Positions 55,772 through 64,000 of a stretch of 64,000 bases of DNA are shown piece by piece. The stretch's first letter is position 1; each line of letters starts with the position of its first letter. The DNA comes from Burkholderia contaminans (GTDB taxonomy: Bacteria > Pseudomonadota > Gammaproteobacteria > Burkholderiales > Burkholderiaceae): contig NZ_CP090640.1 in assembly GCF_029633825.1 (NCBI RefSeq), positions 1,550,001-1,614,000 of the forward strand, written 5' to 3'. Below the pieces are notes generated by a model. The model searched no databases and was not told the origin of the DNA. It saw only the letters and a program-made list of their open reading frames with translations. Both the position numbers and the translations under genes were made by a program.

Positions 55772-56548
55772 ATGGCTTACGAGAACATCCTGGTGGAGAC
55801 CCGGGGGCGTGTCGGGCTGGTTACGCTGAACCGTCCGAAGGCCCTGAATGCGCTGAATGATGCACTGATGGATGAACTGGGTGCCGCGCTGAAGGCGTTC
55901 GATGCGGACGACGGCATCGGTGCGATCGTCGTGACCGGGAGCGAGAAGGCGTTCGCGGCTGGTGCGGACATCGGCATGATGGCGACCTACTCCTATATGG
56001 ATGTCTACCGGGGCGACTACATCACGCGCAACTGGGAGACGGTCCGCGAGATCCGCAAGCCGATCATTGCCGCGGTCTCGGGCTTTGCGCTGGGCGGTGG
56101 CTGCGAGCTGGCCATGATGTGCGACATCGTTTTCGCGGCGGACACGGCCAAGTTCGGCCAGCCGGAAATCAAGCTTGGCGTCATGCCGGGTGCGGGCGGC
56201 ACGCAGCGCTTGCCGCGCGCGGTATCGAAAGCGAAGGCAATGGACATGTGCCTGACGGCCCGCTTCATGGATGCTGCCGAGGCGGAGCGCGCTGGGCTCG
56301 TGTCGCGCGTGCTGCCGGCCGCCACGCTGCTCGACGAGGCGCTTGCCGCCGCGGCGACGATCGCCGAGTTTTCGCTGCCGGCGGTCATGATGGTCAAGGA
56401 GTCGGTGAATCGTGCATACGAGACGACACTGGCCGAAGGCGTCCACTTCGAGCGTCGGCTGTTCCATTCGCTGTTTGCGACTGAAGACCAGAAGGAAGGG
56501 ATGGCGGCATTCGTCGAAAAACGAAAGCCAGTGTTCAAGCATCGCTGA
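55772..56548 (+). CDS. paaF: Enoyl-CoA hydratase (PaaF type)
   Basis: A 258-aa crotonase-fold hydratase starting [12 protein letters not shown] after GGAGAAATAG. It has [18 protein letters not shown] and [19 protein letters not shown], with catalytic Glu in both GGGCELAM and [16 protein letters not shown]. It hydrates 2,3-didehydroadipyl-CoA in the phenylacetate route, by context; a general short-chain hydratase role is possible. It is divergent from paaN and shares the palindrome. Confidence 0.85.
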   Translation: MAYENILVETRGRVGLVTLNRPKALNALNDALMDELGAALKAFDADDGIGAIVVTGSEKAFAAGADIGMMATYSYMDVYRGDYITRNWETVREIRKPIIAAVSGFALGGGCELAMMCDIVFAADTAKFGQPEIKLGVMPGAGGTQRLPRAVSKAKAMDMCLTARFMDAAEAERAGLVSRVLPAATLLDEALAAAATIAEFSLPAVMMVKESVNRAYETTLAEGVHFERRLFHSLFATEDQKEGMAAFVEKRKPVFKHR

Positions 56549-56624
56549 TGGGGCTGCTCGGGTAGTTGGCCGGCGACGGGGCGATATCGGTCGTCGGCGT
56601 GATTGCCCGGCCCGTCGAGCCCGA

Positions 56625-56659
56625 AGCCCCCGTGCGCGTCAGCGCACGGGGGCTTTTTC
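56625..56659 (+). terminator. Terminator after the enoyl-CoA hydratase gene
   Basis: AGCCCCCGTGCGC pairs with GCGCACGGGGGCT around a short loop and is followed by a T run. Confidence 0.9.
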
Positions 56660-56841
56660 AAAATATTTTCACAAAGGGGCTTGCGGAGTTGGGGGTGGGT
56701 GCTTAGAATCACGCCTCTTTCGCGCTAACGGAAACGCGGCGCGGGAGAGGGAAGCAAGGTTGGTGGAGCGCAGCAGTCTGAAGCGCGCAACCGGCCTGGA
56801 AGTTGAGCCCCGCAGTCGCAACGATGTAGTGTAAAAAGTTG

Positions 56842-56870
56842 TTGACGAACTGCGAAACACGGTTCATAAT
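56842..56870 (+). promoter_or_regulatory. rrn operon promoter
   Basis: TTGACG (56842-56847) and CATAAT (56865-56870), spaced 17 bp, about 245 bp before the 16S start, in an AT-rich leader. The sequence and spacing fit a strong sigma-70 rRNA promoter. Confidence 0.75.
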
Positions 56871-56929
56871 CTCGCTTCTCTGCTGCTGAAAACGCAGCGC
56901 TGCCGGGAAACACGAAGTTCCTCGCAGAA

Positions 56930-56942
56930 TGCTCTTTAAAAA
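56930..56942 (+). promoter_or_regulatory. rrn boxA antitermination site
   Basis: TGCTCTTTAAAAA in the rrn leader matches the boxA consensus used by NusB/NusE for rRNA antitermination. A similar motif (GTTCTTTAACAAT, near 58995) precedes 23S. Confidence 0.75.
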
Positions 56943-57115
56943 TTAACAGCCGATAAGTGTGGGCGCTTGATGGCAGCGAGCTGATCCTCGGATCAGATAG
57001 CGAAAGTATCAAGAGTCTCACACTAAAGTAAGTCAGGTTTATGAAGTGATTCATATTCCTGTCAGCTTTGAGTGAGCGACCGGTTCTTAACTGAACCGAA
57101 AACAGTAACAGGTTT

Positions 57116-58646
<1,531 letters not shown>

Positions 58647-58710
58647 CCAGAGCTATCTCGCAAAGTTGAGCGCTCACGCTTATCGGCTGTAAATTTAAAG
58701 ACAGACTCAG

Positions 58711-58787
58711 GGGTCTGTAGCTCAGTCGGTTAGAGCACCGTCTTGATAAGGCGGGGGTCGTTGGTTCGAATCCAACCAGACCCACCA
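58711..58787 (+). tRNA. ileT: tRNA-Ile (GAT)
   Basis: 77 nt with encoded CCA; acceptor GGGTCTG/CAGACCC, anticodon GAT in CTTGATAAG. Spacer tRNA of the rrn operon. Confidence 0.97.
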
Positions 58788-58826
58788 TTGTCTGGCGGTA
58801 GGTACCTGAGGTCATCTGTACTCAAT

Positions 58827-58902
58827 GGGGGCATAGCTCAGCTGGGAGAGCACCTGCTTTGCAAGCAGGGGGTCGTCGGTTCGATCCCGTCTGCCTCCAC
58901 CA
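58827..58902 (+). tRNA. alaT: tRNA-Ala (TGC)
   Basis: 76 nt with encoded CCA; acceptor GGGGGCA, anticodon TGC in CTTTGCAAG, T arm GGTTCGATCCC. Second spacer tRNA. Confidence 0.97.
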
Positions 58903-59243
58903 ATCTTCAATGACAAACATTCGAATGACGATTGTTCGAGTCTTTGTCATTGGCGATTGAGCCAGTCAGAGGATATCAACAGATATCGGCTGTCGTTCTT
59001 TAACAATCTGGAAGAAGTAAGTAATTTGGATAGCGGAAGCGTCTTGAGATGGACGTGAAAGTTATCCGGGTTGTGATTGTATCGATGTATCTCAAGATGA
59101 TTCGAACTCTATGTTCGACTTAAATTGGAATACGGCACAACGCGAGAACTCAACCTGTAGCGACTGTCGTCCCCATGCGGGGATGGGGCCCTCGTAAGCG
59201 CTAAAGCGCTAACGATGGCCGACACGAGACAGACTCGTTATAG
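58903..59243 (+). other. tRNA-Ala to 23S spacer
   Basis: Processing stem for 23S and a boxA-like motif (GTTCTTTAACAAT near 58995); no gene. Confidence 0.7.
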
Positions 59244-62117
<2,874 letters not shown>

Positions 62118-62267
62118 ATAACAAGTCTGCCTTGTAGATCGGCGCCGTGCGAAAGCACCGGCCGCGATCCAAAGCGACAAGTTGGATTCTCGTGTGTGAT
62201 ACACACAACCTAATTACTGCTTCTTCCAGGATTGGTTGTGCTGCGAAGCCAGCGCAACAACCCTCTT

Positions 62268-62383
62268 TGCCTGATGACCATAGCGAGTCGGTCCCACCCC
62301 TTCCCATCCCGAACAGGACCGTGAAACGACTCTACGCCGATGATAGTGCGGATTCCCGTGTGAAAGTAGGTAATCGTCAGGCT
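62268..62383 (+). rRNA. rrf: 5S ribosomal RNA
   Basis: About 116 nt beginning TGCCTGATGACCATAGCG and ending in GTAATCGTCAGGC. It carries the standard conserved CCCATCCCGAACAG loop. Last RNA of the rrn operon. Confidence 0.95.
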
Positions 62384-62395
62384 CCCTAAGCCAAG

Positions 62396-62424
62396 AACCC
62401 CCGCCCGAAAGGCGGGGGTTTTTG
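62396..62424 (+). terminator. rrn operon terminator
   Basis: AACCCCCGCC-CGAAA-GGCGGGGGTT followed by T residues, 13 nt after 5S; a strong intrinsic terminator. Confidence 0.92.
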
Positions 62425-62814
62425 CATTTCAGCGGCGGAAATGCGCGGAAGGGCGGGATGACGGCCTGGCTGGAGTTTCCACATCGCCCAAGTACGACCA
62501 CTCTCAGCTCCCTGCACGTCAATTGGCCCCGTATCATCCGCGATCCCTTGGCCAATTGCTTCTATCTCCGATCAAAGCTCCAATTCCTCTCCCAGCGTAT
62601 CGGCTTGCACTGTCACGCGCGAACCGCTTCCCAACGTCGACAAGATTGTCGAGTTGGCCATGCAAGCCCTCCGCAGCAGGCGTACCGAACCACCGAACTT
62701 CACCGCTGCCTGACATCGGTTTTCGGCCAAATATCTCGGAACCCGTACGAAATGAACGCTTTATTCGGCGTGTCCACGTAAAATTTGTGAATCCCCATCT
62801 CCGCACACAAAACG
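62425..62814 (+). other. Intergenic region before the oxidoreductase gene
   Basis: About 390 bp with no gene or structure I can support; the frames in it are short and lack domains. It must contain the promoter of the gene at 62815. Confidence 0.5.
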
Positions 62815-64000
62815 ATGAACGCCGCCATTCAGGTAGCTCGGGCCGTTTGCCCGCATGATTGCCCAGACACGTGCGCAATGCGTGTGACCGTCGAAAATGG
62901 CAAGGCGATCAAGGTCACGGGCGATCCCGACCATCCGCCGACACAAGGCGTGTTGTGCACGAAAGTCAGCCGATACGCTGATCGCGTTCATCACCCTGAC
63001 CGCCTCACCGTCCCGCTCAAGCGCGTCGGTGCGAAAGGGGAAGGGCATTTAGTACCGATCAGCTGGGACGAGGCGTTCGATGAGATCGGCCGTCGCCTCG
63101 GTGAAATTGCGGCGCGCGAACCGGAAGCGATCGTGCCGTACAGCTATGCGGGGACGATGGGCCTCGTGCAGGGGGAGGGCATCGCCCAGCGATTCTTCCA
63201 CAAGCTCGGTGCCTCGCGACTCGAGCGCACGATCTGCGCGGCGGCTGGTGCAGCGGGATTGCGTTACACCTATGGCGGCAGCCTCGGCATGCACCTCGAG
63301 CATTTCGAGGAAAGCGAGCTGATCCTGATTTGGGGAGCAAACCCGATCGCATCGAGCCTGCACTTCTGGACGCGTGCGCAGGAAGCGAAGCGCCGAGGCG
63401 CACGTCTTGTCGCCATCGATCCGTACCGTTCGCTGACAGCGGAGAAATGTCATCAGCACATCGCGTTGAAACCCGGTACCGACGGCGCATTCGCACTCGG
63501 CATGATGCACGTGCTGATTACCGAAGACCTGCTTGATCACGATTACATCGCCAGCCATACGCTCGGCTTCGACGCGCTCAAGGAGCGGGCGATGTCCTAT
63601 CCGCCGGAACGCGTTGCGCAGATCTGCGGCATCGACGCGTTCGAGCTGATCGACCTTGCGCGTCGTTACGGCGCCACCCGTAAGGCATCGATCCGCCTCA
63701 ACTATGGCATGCAGCGTGTTCGCGGCGGTGGTAATGCCGTACGCGCGATCGCAAGCCTGCCGGCGCTGACGGGCGCCTGGCGGGATCGTGCAGGCGGGCT
63801 TTTGCTCTCGTCCTCGGAATCCGCGCCGGTCAACCAGGCTGCGCTGCTGCGCCCTGATTTGATGCCGGGCTGGCCGCACAAGCTGCCGCGCATCATCAAC
63901 ATGAACGCGATCGGCGACGCGCTGCTGCACCCGGGCGATGCAACCTTCGGGCCGAAGGTGGAGGCGGTGATCGTGTACAACTCGAACCCGGTGGCTGTCG
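62815..64000 (+). CDS. Molybdopterin-dependent oxidoreductase, 5' part
   Basis: 395 codons, open to the right edge. The start is the ATG of MNAAIQVARAVCPHDCPDTC. The N-terminal [4Fe-4S] cluster motif is CPHDCPDTC with the last Cys in VLCTKVSRY; the molybdopterin-binding part follows: PISWDEAFDEIGRRL, ICAAAGAAGLRYT and WGANPIASSLHFW. This matches the formate dehydrogenase/DMSO reductase superfamily, probably a cytoplasmic anaerobic-dehydrogenase-like enzyme. No Tat signal is visible. The substrate cannot be named from this part. Confidence 0.9.
   Translation, partial: MNAAIQVARAVCPHDCPDTCAMRVTVENGKAIKVTGDPDHPPTQGVLCTKVSRYADRVHHPDRLTVPLKRVGAKGEGHLVPISWDEAFDEIGRRLGEIAAREPEAIVPYSYAGTMGLVQGEGIAQRFFHKLGASRLERTICAAAGAAGLRYTYGGSLGMHLEHFEESELILIWGANPIASSLHFWTRAQEAKRRGARLVAIDPYRSLTAEKCHQHIALKPGTDGAFALGMMHVLITEDLLDHDYIASHTLGFDALKERAMSYPPERVAQICGIDAFELIDLARRYGATRKASIRLNYGMQRVRGGGNAVRAIASLPALTGAWRDRAGGLLLSSSESAPVNQAALLRPDLMPGWPHKLPRIINMNAIGDALLHPGDATFGPKVEAVIVYNSNPVAV

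Noticed and set aside
63049..63930. 293-aa minus-strand frame at the right end
   Set aside because: Antisense of the molybdopterin oxidoreductase gene, whose plus frame has the cluster-binding and cofactor motifs.

Overview
The window comes from a Burkholderia chromosome, most likely the B. cepacia complex. The 16S gene, the trpEGDC/rpe/gph/ung cluster, the paa (phenylacetate) cluster and the rrn operon with Ile and Ala spacer tRNAs all fit that genus. About 1-34.4 kb is an accessory island with visibly lower GC and mixed codon use. About 34.4-64 kb is GC-rich core chromosome.

Island, left to right. (a) Three overlapping minus-strand tyrosine recombinase genes (<1-4723), the last cut by the window edge and starting at GTG. 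(b) A sparse stretch with a small BPSL0761-like gene, a ribbon-helix-helix gene and a truncated BrxA-like gene (5751-6547). (c) A two-gene unit of an 848-aa PLD-fold protein and a 558-aa partner (7181-11407). (d) A tightly packed four-gene operon (11911-14910): a small protein with a Gly/Ser-rich N terminus, a PfkB kinase fused to a nucleoside deoxyribosyltransferase, a QueC-like PP-loop enzyme and an HhH-GPD glycosylase. I consider this the best candidate for an under-described system. (e) A 1064-aa metallophosphoesterase-STAND NTPase fusion (15409-18603), a lipoprotein and a DNA-binding-like gene. (f) A type II Zorya operon, zorA-zorB-zorE (26957-21401, minus), whose nuclease gene zorE is split by a 2697-bp IS21-family element with a perfect 7-bp target duplication (AGCGTGC). 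(g) rmuC, a small zinc-ribbon gene and a 644-aa DUF4209/HEPN-like gene. (h) A small-protein/phosphatase pair, a second BPSL0761-like gene, a zinc-ribbon hypothetical and an XRE regulator with its own inverted-repeat operator. The island appears to end in a heavily structured, gene-free stretch (34124-34470) beside ychF.

Core. ychF diverges from a UbiH/UbiF-type monooxygenase gene, followed by dsbC-like, peptidase M61 and azoR genes. Then, on the minus strand, come ung, a CYTH gene, trpC, trpD, trpG and trpE, with a leader peptide (WPWRRW) and terminator hairpin typical of attenuation, and upstream gph and rpe. apaG and mltA follow on the plus strand. The phenylacetate genes paaK, paaI, paaG, a thiolase and paaN (minus) face an enoyl-CoA hydratase gene (plus) across a TetR-type palindrome. 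A complete rrn operon (16S, tRNA-Ile, tRNA-Ala, 23S, 5S) and the 5' end of a molybdopterin oxidoreductase gene close the window.

The island reads as a recombinase-driven defence island: at least four candidate defence modules (PLD pair, QueC operon, MPE-STAND, Zorya II), one of them visibly disabled by an IS.
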